From contig JAUIJC010000010.1 of the NCBI GenBank assembly GCA_030431525.1, forward strand, positions 48,844 through 112,843: a stretch of 64,000 bases of DNA, in the 5' to 3' direction. The stretch is from Bacteroidia bacterium (GTDB lineage: Bacteria; Bacteroidota; Bacteroidia; Cytophagales; JAAEPT01). Within the stretch, counting starts at the first letter, position 1. Each line of letters starts with the position of its first letter. The notes under the pieces are model-generated. The model had not been told where the DNA came from. It did not search any database and saw nothing but the letters and a program-made list of their open reading frames with translations. Position numbers and translations under genes: made by a program. Shown here one piece after another: positions 34,081 to 41,502 of the stretch.

Positions 34081-34911
34081 TCAAATAGCGAGCATATCGT
34101 CCATGCTGACCACGCCTTTCTGGTTTTTCAACCACTCGGCGGCAACCACAGCGCCCAAGGCGAAGCCTTGACGGGTGTGAGCAGTATGCTTGATTTCAAT
34201 CGTGTCTACTTGTGAGCGGTAATCAATCAGGTGCGTGCCCGGCACCTCATTCTCGCGCTTCACATAGATGGCAATGTCCTGATCGCCTTTGGCGTTTTCC
34301 AGTGTCTTGCCAGACTTGTCTTCGAGGCTTTCATAGCCACCTTCCGCCAAGGAAAGGGTGGTGCCGTTCGGAACGTCGAGTTTGAAGTTCTTCTCGGCCG
34401 TTTCGATGTTGTCGAGCTTCCAGTTCGATTTGCGGTCGAGGTTCTCATAAACGCCTTCGGCCAAGGTGATGGCCGTACCGCTTGGCGCGTCCAACTTATG
34501 GATGTGGTGGATTTCCTCCATGTCCACATCATAGTCCTTGAAGTTGTTCATGATCTTTGCCAAAATCTTGTTCAGCTTGAAGAAGATGTTCACGCCTACC
34601 GAGAAGTTGGAGGCATAGAAGAAAGCACCGTCCTTTTCTTTGGTGAGGGCTTCGATTTCAGGCTTGCGCTCCAACCATCCCGTCGTCCCAGAAACCACCT
34701 TCACTCCATTTGAAATGAGCGTTTGGATATTCTGGAAACCACTTTCTGGACGGGTGAATTCGATGGCCACGTCCGTGTTTTCAGGAGTGATATTGGCCAA
34801 CTCCTCTTGGTTGTTGGCGTCAATGATATATGAAATCTCGTTTCCGCGGTCCTTGGCAATCTGCTCAATGGTCTTACCCATTTTTCCGTAGCCGACGATA
34901 GCAATCCTCAT
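34081..34911 (-). CDS. dapB: 4-hydroxy-tetrahydrodipicolinate reductase with internal duplication
   Basis: A 276-residue enzyme of lysine and diaminopimelate synthesis, longer than the roughly 240-residue form common in Bacteroidota. The NAD(P)H-binding start IVGYGKMGKTI (5-15), SGTTGW (74-79), the catalytic helix EEIHHIHKLDAPSGTA (132-147) and the substrate tail EVPGTHLIDY are present. The extra length is an internal tandem repeat: residues 139-168 (K-L-D-A-P-S-G-T-A start) and 177-206 (K-L-D-V-P-N-G-T-T start) are related through L-A-E-G-x-Y-E-x-L and a closing L-[DE]-N. The second copy has lost the exact D-A-P-S-G-T-A sequence. It lies in the par-DUF5683-dapB-lepB neighbourhood. Confidence 0.94.
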   Translation of the reverse strand: MRIAIVGYGKMGKTIEQIAKDRGNEISYIIDANNQEELANITPENTDVAIEFTRPESGFQNIQTLISNGVKVVSGTTGWLERKPEIEALTKEKDGAFFYASNFSVGVNIFFKLNKILAKIMNNFKDYDVDMEEIHHIHKLDAPSGTAITLAEGVYENLDRKSNWKLDNIETAEKNFKLDVPNGTTLSLAEGGYESLEDKSGKTLENAKGDQDIAIYVKRENEVPGTHLIDYRSQVDTIEIKHTAHTRQGFALGAVVAAEWLKNQKGVVSMDDMLAI

Positions 34912-35011
34912 ATCCGTTCAGGTTTGAAGGGTTCTTCTATGTTAAAAGCGGGTCAAAGATAGCCAAAGGATTTGGGAAATGGGGAAAAACCGTTTTGAGG
35001 TGGGTTTCCCG

Positions 35012-35072
35012 TGTAGGGGCGGACCTGTGTGTCCGCCCGCAGGGTTTTGGGCAGACACATAGTGCCCCTACA
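35012..35072. repeat. Intergenic palindromic repeat
   Basis: TGTAGGGGC (35012-35020) pairs with GCCCCTACA (35064-35072), and GGCGGAC/GTCCGCC and GGGCAGACAC/GTGTGTCCGCCC blocks allow inner pairing. No ORF. The sequence type resembles short palindromes seen between genes in many unrelated bacteria, as far as I recall. Confidence 0.7.
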
Positions 35073-35111
35073 GCAAAATACTTCTGGGTTTGAATCCCAT
35101 TTTTATGCTTT

Positions 35112-36116
35112 CTAATCATCAACCACCTCGAAACCTTCCCACAGTTCTGGAGCGAACATTCTGGCCTCTGTTGGCATTAGAAGGGTGAGCTGAAAGGCGT
35201 GAATGAGTAGAATCCCCACTGCAGATATTAGCCAGTTCCCTGTAAACAGGTAGAAGAATAGGAGGGCCAAAATTCCAATGAGGCATACAGCCATGCTGTT
35301 CCGAACGCTGTTGTAATAGTGACTCATTTTGCCAATAACGTCCTGTTTATTGGACATCTTTTTTAGGTTTTTCTTCCAAACAGCCCAAGCACCAAGGATG
35401 TTTAGGCCAATAAGAAGTGGAACAGCGAAATGCCAGTGTTCCACTTGAAAGTCATTCAAGGGAGTAAGCGGTTTCGTCCATATCTGGTCCCACGATTGGT
35501 TGTGATCCATGCCTTTCTCCAACCATTTTAGGCTAAATAGGAAGTAAGGGAAGAACAAGCCAAACCAGAAAAATCTCTTTATTGATTTAATGCTTTTGGC
35601 TATTTCGTAATCGGTATATTCTTCCTCGTTCATCTGTTTGAGTTTTTGATGCTTTTTTTGGGCCCTGAAGGCCAATGGAAAACAGATGATGCCAAATATG
35701 GCAATGAACAGGGAAGCTCCCTTGCCAAGGAGCATGTTGAAACTATTGGCTTCCAACACTTCATCCTCGGTAATAATGGTTTGGTTGCCGTAGCTCATGG
35801 CATGTATCTTATTACCCTCTACTATCAATTGACAAGTGTCAGCTTGGCTGAGGTTTTCCAATGCCTCAAAGTTGATGTAGGAGGTGGCTAAGGTTGAGAT
35901 GTGGTAGGCGTTGCTGTCATTTGGAAGGTAAAAGGTCCAGCCATCCGAAGTGTTTTCGTACTCCTCAATGGAGCTAATGATCTCCGAAAAGTTAGTGGGC
36001 GCTTCCTCAGGAATAAATAGAAAATAGCCCAAGGTTCCACCACAACCTAAACAAAGAATCGCGCAGAAAATATATCCCCAAAATGGGTTTGGAAGGTTTT
36101 CTTGAGTGGTAAACAT
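35112..36116 (-). CDS. Multi-TM membrane protein of unknown function
   Basis: A 334-residue protein with about six hydrophobic segments: one near the N-terminus (about 13-34, WGYIFCAILCLGCGGTLGYFLF), a periplasm-sized polar domain (about 35-128), one at about 131-150, a pair around 183-196 and 228-247 (AVPLLIGLNILGAWAVW), and two close to the C-terminus (about 274-312, with the FLYLFTGNW-like stretch FFYLFTGNWLISAVGILLI). No family is recognised. It interrupts the usual DUF5683-dapB adjacency in the par neighbourhood. No other start codon changes the topology. Confidence 0.75.
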   Translation of the reverse strand: MFTTQENLPNPFWGYIFCAILCLGCGGTLGYFLFIPEEAPTNFSEIISSIEEYENTSDGWTFYLPNDSNAYHISTLATSYINFEALENLSQADTCQLIVEGNKIHAMSYGNQTIITEDEVLEANSFNMLLGKGASLFIAIFGIICFPLAFRAQKKHQKLKQMNEEEYTDYEIAKSIKSIKRFFWFGLFFPYFLFSLKWLEKGMDHNQSWDQIWTKPLTPLNDFQVEHWHFAVPLLIGLNILGAWAVWKKNLKKMSNKQDVIGKMSHYYNSVRNSMAVCLIGILALLFFYLFTGNWLISAVGILLIHAFQLTLLMPTEARMFAPELWEGFEVVDD

Positions 36117-36224
36117 GCTGTTGATCTAAGCCATTTTTTAATGCCTTGAAGTTGAGTCTTCCGATTGGAGAAAAGTGTCAAAACCTAACTCAGTTACAGC
36201 TACCAAAAGGCAATAGCATCTATT

Positions 36225-36854
36225 TTAAAAACGCAGACTCACTTCCATCCCAAAAGCATCATTTCCCATTGGAACAGGATTCACCGACATAATCAGGTCT
36301 TGGCTGATATAGAAGCCTTGGAGGTGGGCGTCCACGTTGGCGTCAATGAGGTTCGCCACGTAAAGTAGGCTTGCCAAGATGATGAACCAGTCGCGGTCGC
36401 GGCGGGCTTGGTCGCGGCGGGTAGTCAGGTAGCTTTGAGGAAAACCTCCCAAACCACTTCCATTTTCAGGGGTAAAAGACTCTGAAATTTGTTGGTCTGT
36501 TGCACCTGTTTGTTTCAAGAAAAGGGCTTGGCGGTAACGCTGGTAGTCCTTGTTTTGGTTGTAGATGCCATATCCCAAAAATCCAGCAGCGGTGTATAAC
36601 ACTGGAATTTTCACCCATTTGTAGGAGTGCTTTCTAAATTCAGAGTCTTTGGCATGCATTGTCCGACGGAAAGCGCGGTCTTTTCGCCAGTTGTAGTATT
36701 GTCCAGCTCCCGGCAAGGCTGCCGAAAGTAGGGTGGCACGAGTGACGTGCTGTTTACGTTGCTGGAGTTTGGAGGGGCCCTTCAGGGTGTCGGATTGGCC
36801 GTAGGAAAGAAGGCTAACCAAAAGGAAGAAGGGTAGGAGAAGGCGGGGGAGCAT
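36225..36854 (-). CDS. DUF5683 domain-containing protein
   Basis: A 209-residue protein with a signal peptide MLPRLLLPFFLLVSLLSYGQ. The family marks are ATLLSAALPGAGQYYNWRKDRA (about 40-61), a first hydrophobic segment VLYTAAGFLGYGIYNQNKDY (about 86-105), the helical TTRRDQARRDRDWFIILASLLYVANLIDANVDAHL (about 145-179) and a final beta segment SVNPVPMGNDAFGMEVSLRF. Proteins of this family lie next to parB in many Bacteroidota. Function is unknown; an envelope role is suggested by the signal peptide and the two membrane segments. Confidence 0.9.
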   Translation of the reverse strand: MLPRLLLPFFLLVSLLSYGQSDTLKGPSKLQQRKQHVTRATLLSAALPGAGQYYNWRKDRAFRRTMHAKDSEFRKHSYKWVKIPVLYTAAGFLGYGIYNQNKDYQRYRQALFLKQTGATDQQISESFTPENGSGLGGFPQSYLTTRRDQARRDRDWFIILASLLYVANLIDANVDAHLQGFYISQDLIMSVNPVPMGNDAFGMEVSLRF

Positions 36855-36868
36855 GGAGGGGAGTATTA

Positions 36869-36920
36869 TGTATTAAGTATCATGTATTATGAACCTTCAT
36901 AATACATGATACTTAATACA
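36869..36920. repeat. Perfect 23-bp heptamer-repeat hairpin
   Basis: Arms 36869-36891 and 36898-36920 are perfectly complementary with a 6-nt loop. The left arm reads as 7-base words GTATTAA, GTATCAT, GTATTAT. It fills the gap between parB and the DUF5683 gene. Word set shared with 4629-4707. Confidence 0.92.
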
Positions 36921-36933
36921 TTGTACAGCTTAC

Positions 36934-37827
36934 TTAGCCGAGTTCAACTTCGAGTAATTTCAAGATGCGGTCGAGGTCTTCTTGGGAGACATAAGGGATT
37001 TTGATTTCCCCCTTGCCGCCTTTGCCGGAGTTCAAAGCTACTTTGGTGCCAAATCGGCTGGAGAGTTTCGACTGCACGTTTTGAAGTTCAGCGCTAAGCT
37101 CAGTTTTCTTCTTTGGCTTGTCGTCCTTTTTACCAAGCTCGCGGACCATTTCCTCAACCTTGCGAACAGACAACCCTTGCTCAACCACCTTTTTGTAGAT
37201 GGAAAGTTGAGCCTCAGAATCCTCCACATTGACGAGTGCACGTGCGTGACCCATGCTGATGCGGCGGTCCTTAAGGCCAGCTTGAATCTCTGGTGGCAAT
37301 TTCAGCAGGCGAAGGTAGTTGTTGACCGTCGTACGGTTTTTACCCACGCGCTCACCCAATTGGTCTTGTTTGAGCTTACAATCCTCAATGAGGCGCTGAT
37401 AGCTCAATGAAACCTCGATTGGGTTGAGGTTTTCACGCTGGATGTTCTCAATCAAAGCCATCTCCAGCATCTGCTGGTCGTTGGCCGTGCGAATGTAGGC
37501 AGGAACCTTAGGGAGTCCAGCAAGTTTGGCGGCTTGCATGCGTCGCTCACCAGAAATCAACTGGAAGCGGTTGATGCCCATTTTCCGTACAGTGATCGGC
37601 TGGATGATGCCCTGCACTTTGATGGAATCGGCCAACTCTTGGAGAGCGTCTTGGTCGAAGTGTACCCGTGGCTGATAAGGGTTGGTCTCAATCTGATCCA
37701 ATGGAATATTGTGGAAATCCACCGCCACGGACGATTTGGATTTCTTCAGACTTGCGTTTTCTACCTTGTCGCTATCGTCAAGTAGGGCGCCCAATCCGCG
37801 TCCCAAGCCAAGTTTTTGTTTTGCCAT
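36934..37827 (-). CDS. parB: Chromosome partitioning protein ParB
   Basis: A 297-residue parS-binding CTPase that loads on DNA near the origin. The N-terminal CTP-binding domain has IETNPYQPRVHFDQDALQELADSI (about 46-69) and the GERRMQAAKLAGL motif (about 94-106). The DNA-binding helix-turn-helix region is QLGERVGKNRTTVNNYLRLLKLPPEIQ, then SMGHARALVNV. A Lys/Asp-rich linker leads to the C-terminal dimerisation domain (LSSRFGTKVALNSGKGGKGEIKIPYVSQEDLDRILKLL). Immediately downstream of parA on the same strand; both intergenic gaps around it are filled by heptamer-word hairpins. Confidence 0.96.
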   Translation of the reverse strand: MAKQKLGLGRGLGALLDDSDKVENASLKKSKSSVAVDFHNIPLDQIETNPYQPRVHFDQDALQELADSIKVQGIIQPITVRKMGINRFQLISGERRMQAAKLAGLPKVPAYIRTANDQQMLEMALIENIQRENLNPIEVSLSYQRLIEDCKLKQDQLGERVGKNRTTVNNYLRLLKLPPEIQAGLKDRRISMGHARALVNVEDSEAQLSIYKKVVEQGLSVRKVEEMVRELGKKDDKPKKKTELSAELQNVQSKLSSRFGTKVALNSGKGGKGEIKIPYVSQEDLDRILKLLEVELG

Positions 37828-37838
37828 TTTTTATAGGG

Positions 37839-37910
37839 GTACCAAGTATTCAGTATCAAGTACCAAGACCCATTTGGTGGGGCTGTACTTTGTACTCAAT
37901 ACTTGGTACT
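37839..37910. repeat. Heptamer-repeat hairpin
   Basis: Arms 37839-37864 and 37885-37910 are complementary at 22 of 26 positions. The left arm reads GTACCAA, GTATTCA, GTATCAA, GTACCAA. It fills the parA-parB gap, 11 nt upstream of the parB start. Confidence 0.88.
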
Positions 37911-37920
37911 TAGAATTAAA

Positions 37921-38700
37921 TTAACCTTGTGCTGCGATGCCGTTTTGCTCAATGATTTCATTGGCCAAGTTCAGGTAGCTGATGGCTCCTTTACTTGAGG
38001 CGTCGTGGGCGATGACTGGCACGCCAAAGCTTGGTGCCTCGCTCAGTCTGATATTCCTTGGAATTATGGTTTCGAAGACCATGGCTTGGAAGTGTTTTTT
38101 CACTTCTTCCACCACTTGGTTGGATAGGCGCAAGCGCAAATCGTACATGGTCAAGAGGATGCCTTCGATTTCCAAATCCGGATTTAGACGGGTTTGGATG
38201 ATTTTGATGGTGTTCAAGAGCTTGCCCAAGCCCTCTAAGGCGAAGTACTCACATTGAACAGGAACAATCACCGAATCCGCAGCCGTTAGGGCGTTGACGG
38301 TGATCAGACCAAGGGATGGCGAACAATCGATGATGATGAAGTCGTAATAATTGCGGACTTCGCGGAGAGCCTTTTTCATGCGCTCCTCACGCTCAGCAAT
38401 GTTCACCATTTCTACTTCGGCACCCACCAGCTCGATGTTGGACGGAAGGAGGTCTAAGTCCTCAATGTCCGTCTCCATGATGTTTTTCTGGGTGTCCTCA
38501 GGGTCCATCATGCACTCGTACACACCCACTTCGATGTTTTTAGGGTCGAAGCCAAGGCCTGAGGTGCTGTTTGCCTGAGGGTCGGCGTCAATCAGCAGAG
38601 TCTTGAATTCCAAGGCTGCTAAACTGGCCGCCAAGTTGATGGCTGTAGTGGTTTTCCCCACACCACCTTTTTGGTTTGCTATCGCAATGATCTTTGCCAT
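37921..38700 (-). CDS. parA: Chromosome partitioning ATPase ParA (Soj)
   Basis: A 259-residue P-loop ATPase that positions ParB-parS complexes. The deviant Walker A is [18 protein letters not shown] (about 10-27), followed by [16 protein letters not shown] (A', about 35-50), Walker [18 protein letters not shown] (about 121-137), and the C-terminal [11 protein letters not shown] and [12 protein letters not shown] motifs. No N-terminal helix-turn-helix is present, as expected of chromosomal Soj-type ParA. Paired with parB downstream. Confidence 0.96.
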   Translation of the reverse strand: MAKIIAIANQKGGVGKTTTAINLAASLAALEFKTLLIDADPQANSTSGLGFDPKNIEVGVYECMMDPEDTQKNIMETDIEDLDLLPSNIELVGAEVEMVNIAEREERMKKALREVRNYYDFIIIDCSPSLGLITVNALTAADSVIVPVQCEYFALEGLGKLLNTIKIIQTRLNPDLEIEGILLTMYDLRLRLSNQVVEEVKKHFQAMVFETIIPRNIRLSEAPSFGVPVIAHDASSKGAISYLNLANEIIEQNGIAAQG

Positions 38701-38768
38701 ATAGAAGGCTAAAATGCTTTATGAGTGGACGGATAGGCTTATGCCTTATCGCCTTTTGTTTTTTCGAA

Positions 38769-39449
38769 TCAGAAAGTTTTGGTTTCCCCAATGTTCATCA
38801 ACAGCAAGTCTTTACCAGCCTGTTCAGCTTCCTTTAGGCTTTTCTCTTTGTCAATTTCGATAAAGCCAAAGGTGTCATAGTGCATGCCTATGATTTGCTG
38901 GATGTTCAAGAAGTCCGCTGCTTTAAGCGCATCGGTGAGGTCCATGGTAAAGTTGTCACCAATTGGGAGCAAAGCAAAGACAGGATTGAAACGCTCTTGA
39001 ATCAGTTTCATGTCGCTGAAAAGCGCAGTGTCTCCAGCGTAGTAGAAAGTCTTTTCTTTGCTTTCAATAACAAACCCTGCAGGAGATCCTCCGTAGCTAC
39101 CATCAGGGAAGCTGCTGGAATGAACGGCCTCAGTCATGGTTACCCTTCCAAAATCAAAGTCCCAGCCACCACCTATGTTCATAGGGTGGGTATTCTCAAT
39201 ACCCAGCTTGTTGTAATGAGTGGTGATTTCAAAACTGGAGATGATTTTGGCGCCCGTGCGTTTGGCAATGGCTTCCGCATCAGCGATATGGTCCTCGTGG
39301 GCGTGGGAAATCAAGATGTAGTCTGCTTCAATGCTTTCCACATCGATGTCCTTGGCCAAGGGATTGGGAGAAATGAACGGATCAAACAGCAGTTTCTTTC
39401 CGTTGATTTCAAAGCCAAAACAAGAGTGTCCGTAATAGGTGATTTTCAT
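38769..39449 (-). CDS. UPF0173 metal-dependent hydrolase (metallo-beta-lactamase fold)
   Basis: A 226-residue cytoplasmic protein. The metal-binding H-x-H-x-D-H is SHAHEDHIADA (about 49-59), and the start MKITYYGHSCFGFEINGKKLLFDPFIS is the family signature. Further ligands are found at VHSSS, YYAGDTALFSDMKLI (GDT) and IGMHYDTF. Members (YtkL, UlaG-like) hydrolyse unknown substrates. It lies 68 nt upstream of parA on the same strand. Confidence 0.93.
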   Translation of the reverse strand: MKITYYGHSCFGFEINGKKLLFDPFISPNPLAKDIDVESIEADYILISHAHEDHIADAEAIAKRTGAKIISSFEITTHYNKLGIENTHPMNIGGGWDFDFGRVTMTEAVHSSSFPDGSYGGSPAGFVIESKEKTFYYAGDTALFSDMKLIQERFNPVFALLPIGDNFTMDLTDALKAADFLNIQQIIGMHYDTFGFIEIDKEKSLKEAEQAGKDLLLMNIGETKTF

Positions 39450-39553
39450 TGCGAAAAATTCAATTCGGTGAACAATGAGCAGCCCAAGGTAAATCCAGTG
39501 CTGAGTTTTGAGAAACGTTTAACTTTAGGGAAATCCGTGAAAAACGGGGCTTC

Positions 39554-39680
39554 CGTGGAACGTTCCACGCAAATATAGGTCAATTCTCAAATGAATAGGA
39601 AAGGAAACACGTGGAACTTTTTGGTTCTTCCCATTTTATTGCTCCTGTGTGCTGTGGAGCTACTTTTTTCTTGTGGAACA
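39554..39680. promoter_or_regulatory. Cluster of GTGGAAC half-sites, possible ParB-binding region
   Basis: A perfect 16-bp palindrome CGTGGAACGTTCCACG lies at 39554-39569. Two further GTGGAAC words follow: CACGTGGAAC at 39608-39617 and TGTGGAACA at 39672-39680, the latter two inside the next gene. Classical parS is a CACGTG-centred palindrome flanked by TGTTTC/GAAACA, and the words here resemble its half-sites (GTGGAACA) but the perfect palindrome is in the reversed order. Located about 0.8 kb from parA. Function is inferred only. Confidence 0.3.
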
Positions 39681-41273
39681 TCCAAACGGAAGGAGGCCGA
39701 AGAAAAGCGGGTTTTTCGTTACAATCAGGCTGGAGCCATCACATCTTTGGATCCGGCATTCGCAAGTAACCAAGCGAACATTTGGGCGACGACCCAGCTT
39801 TATAATGGCTTGGTGGAATTGGATGACAGCCTGAAGGTTGTTCCGTCTTTGGCTTCCTCTTGGGAGGTTTCCGAGGATATGAGGACCTATACCTTTCATT
39901 TAAGGGAAGGCATTCGTTTCCATGACCATTCAGCTTTTGAAGGAGGAAAGGGTCGGGAGGTTACCGCTTTTGACTTTGCTTATAGTTTTGGGCGGATTGT
40001 AGATACCACAGGTCCTTACGCCCGAGGCCTGTGGATTTTTAAGGACAAGGTGTTGAAGAAGCAAGATGGGACTCTGTCGGATACCTGCTTTAAGGCAGTG
40101 GACAATCAAACCTTGAAGATTTATCTCCAAAGCCCATTTCCCAACTTTTTGGATATTCTGACCATGCCTTACACCTATGTAGTGCCAAGGGAAGTGGCTG
40201 AAAAATATGGCCGTGAGTTCCGTTCTCATCCAGTGGGAACGGGGCCGTTCCAATTCAAGGAGTGGGATGAAGGCAATGCTCTGATTTTCCTGAAAAATGA
40301 GGATTACTGGAAAGCAGGTTTGCCAAAGTTGGATGCGGTACAGATTTCTTTCGTTCCGGACAAAGGACAGGCCTTCCGCAATTTCATGATGGGCCGTCTG
40401 GATTTTGTGTCAGGAATCGAGGAGAGTTCTCGAGATGAAATCCTGAATTTGGATGGAAGCTTTAATCAGGAATTGGCCAAGAAATATACGATTGAGCGCA
40501 TGCCGTATTTGAACACGGAATATTTGGGCTTTCAATTGGACCCAAATGCTCCAGTGTATAGGAATGTGCCGAATCATCCGTTTTTGAATCCAAAATTTCG
40601 TCAGGCAATGAGCTTGGCTTTGGATAAGGAACGCATGGTTACTTTTCTGCGGAATGGATTGGGTTTGTCAGGAGACCACGGCATTGTGCCTACGGTAGTG
40701 CCGTATTTCAAGGCAAAGGCTGTGGAAGGTTATTCCTTTAATCCTGCAAGGGCTCGTGAGTTACTTCGAGAATCAGGAGTTGATTTGAAAACGGCTCCGC
40801 CATTGGTGCTTCATATCGCCAAGGAACATAAGGCCTTGTCTGAGTTTTTGTCCAAGCAATGGAAAGAAACGCTTGGGCTGAATATTCAGGTTTCGTTGGT
40901 GGAGGCCAGTGTTTTGCGCCAGATGGCGGAAGGTGGCCAAAGTGCCTTTTTCCGCGCTTCTTGGTTGGGTGATTATCCTGACGGGGAAAACTATCTGGCT
41001 TTGTTCTATGGGAAAAATGCTTCTCCTAATGGACCAAACAAGACACGCTATCAAAACGAGGCATTTGATTCCTTGTTTCAAGCGACCCGTAATGTGTTGG
41101 ACCCGAATGAGCGCGCCCGAATTTATGAGCAGTTAGATGGCATGGCGATGGCGGATGCGCCAGTGATTGTCTTATTCTATGACGAGGTGCTTCGCCTCAC
41201 CCAAAAGGATGTCAAGGATTTGCCTGCCAATGCCATGAATGTGTTAAAGCTAGAGGCTGTGGAAAAGCGGTAG
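39591..41273 (+). CDS. ABC transporter substrate-binding lipoprotein (peptide/nickel, family 5)
   Basis: A 560-residue lipoprotein: MNRKGNTWNFLVLPILLLLCAVELLFSC with lipidated Cys 28. The extracellular solute-binding protein family 5 pattern is visible: GAITSLDPAFASNQANIW (about 47-64), GLVELDDSLKVVPSLASSWEVSEDMRTYTFHLREGIRFHD (the family's central signature), GTGPFQFKEWDEGNALIF, PNHPFLNPKFRQAMSLALDKERM, and RASWLGDYPDGENYLA. These proteins deliver oligopeptides to an ABC permease (Opp/Dpp), but no permease gene is next to it here, so it may serve a transporter elsewhere. The promoter region carries the parS-like palindrome. Confidence 0.93.
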   Translation: MNRKGNTWNFLVLPILLLLCAVELLFSCGTSKRKEAEEKRVFRYNQAGAITSLDPAFASNQANIWATTQLYNGLVELDDSLKVVPSLASSWEVSEDMRTYTFHLREGIRFHDHSAFEGGKGREVTAFDFAYSFGRIVDTTGPYARGLWIFKDKVLKKQDGTLSDTCFKAVDNQTLKIYLQSPFPNFLDILTMPYTYVVPREVAEKYGREFRSHPVGTGPFQFKEWDEGNALIFLKNEDYWKAGLPKLDAVQISFVPDKGQAFRNFMMGRLDFVSGIEESSRDEILNLDGSFNQELAKKYTIERMPYLNTEYLGFQLDPNAPVYRNVPNHPFLNPKFRQAMSLALDKERMVTFLRNGLGLSGDHGIVPTVVPYFKAKAVEGYSFNPARARELLRESGVDLKTAPPLVLHIAKEHKALSEFLSKQWKETLGLNIQVSLVEASVLRQMAEGGQSAFFRASWLGDYPDGENYLALFYGKNASPNGPNKTRYQNEAFDSLFQATRNVLDPNERARIYEQLDGMAMADAPVIVLFYDEVLRLTQKDVKDLPANAMNVLKLEAVEKR

Positions 41274-41306
41274 GAGATTTACTGTAACTGAAGAAATGCT
41301 GGGTGT

Positions 41307-41418
41307 CACCTGCCAACAGCCGTAGGCTTTGGCAGTGTGATTATTCTTAAAAGCGGAGTCTTTCATACCACACTGCCAAAGCTTTCAGCTGTTGGCAGGT
41401 GGTATGAAAGACTTCGCT
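41307..41418. repeat. Two interlocked inverted repeats
   Basis: Arm A (41307-41339) pairs with A' (41369-41401) at 30 of 33 positions. Arm B (41352-41369), which lies between them, pairs with B' (41401-41418) at 17 of 18. The order A-B-A'-B' means both stems cannot form as simple nested hairpins; they would form a pseudoknot-like or mutually exclusive pair. It lies between the peptide-binding lipoprotein gene and the terminator at 41444. Confidence 0.85.
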
Positions 41419-41443
41419 ACAGACCCCATATTATTAACATTGA

Positions 41444-41483
41444 AGCCCTCTCTTGCGTAAAAGCAGGGGAGGGCTATTTTTTT
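41444..41483 (+). terminator. Rho-independent terminator
   Basis: AGCCCTCTCTTGC (41444-41456) pairs with GCAGGGGAGGGCT (41463-41475), 11 of 13 as Watson-Crick pairs plus two G-T pairs, followed by ATTTTTTTA. It ends 19 nt before the next gene's start. Confidence 0.85.
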
Positions 41484-41502
41484 ATACTTTTTTCTTACGC
41501 CT

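Noticed and set aside
38880..39578. Plus-strand ORF of 232 residues overlapping the UPF0173 gene
   Set aside because: UPF0173 motifs are complete on the other strand; this frame has none.
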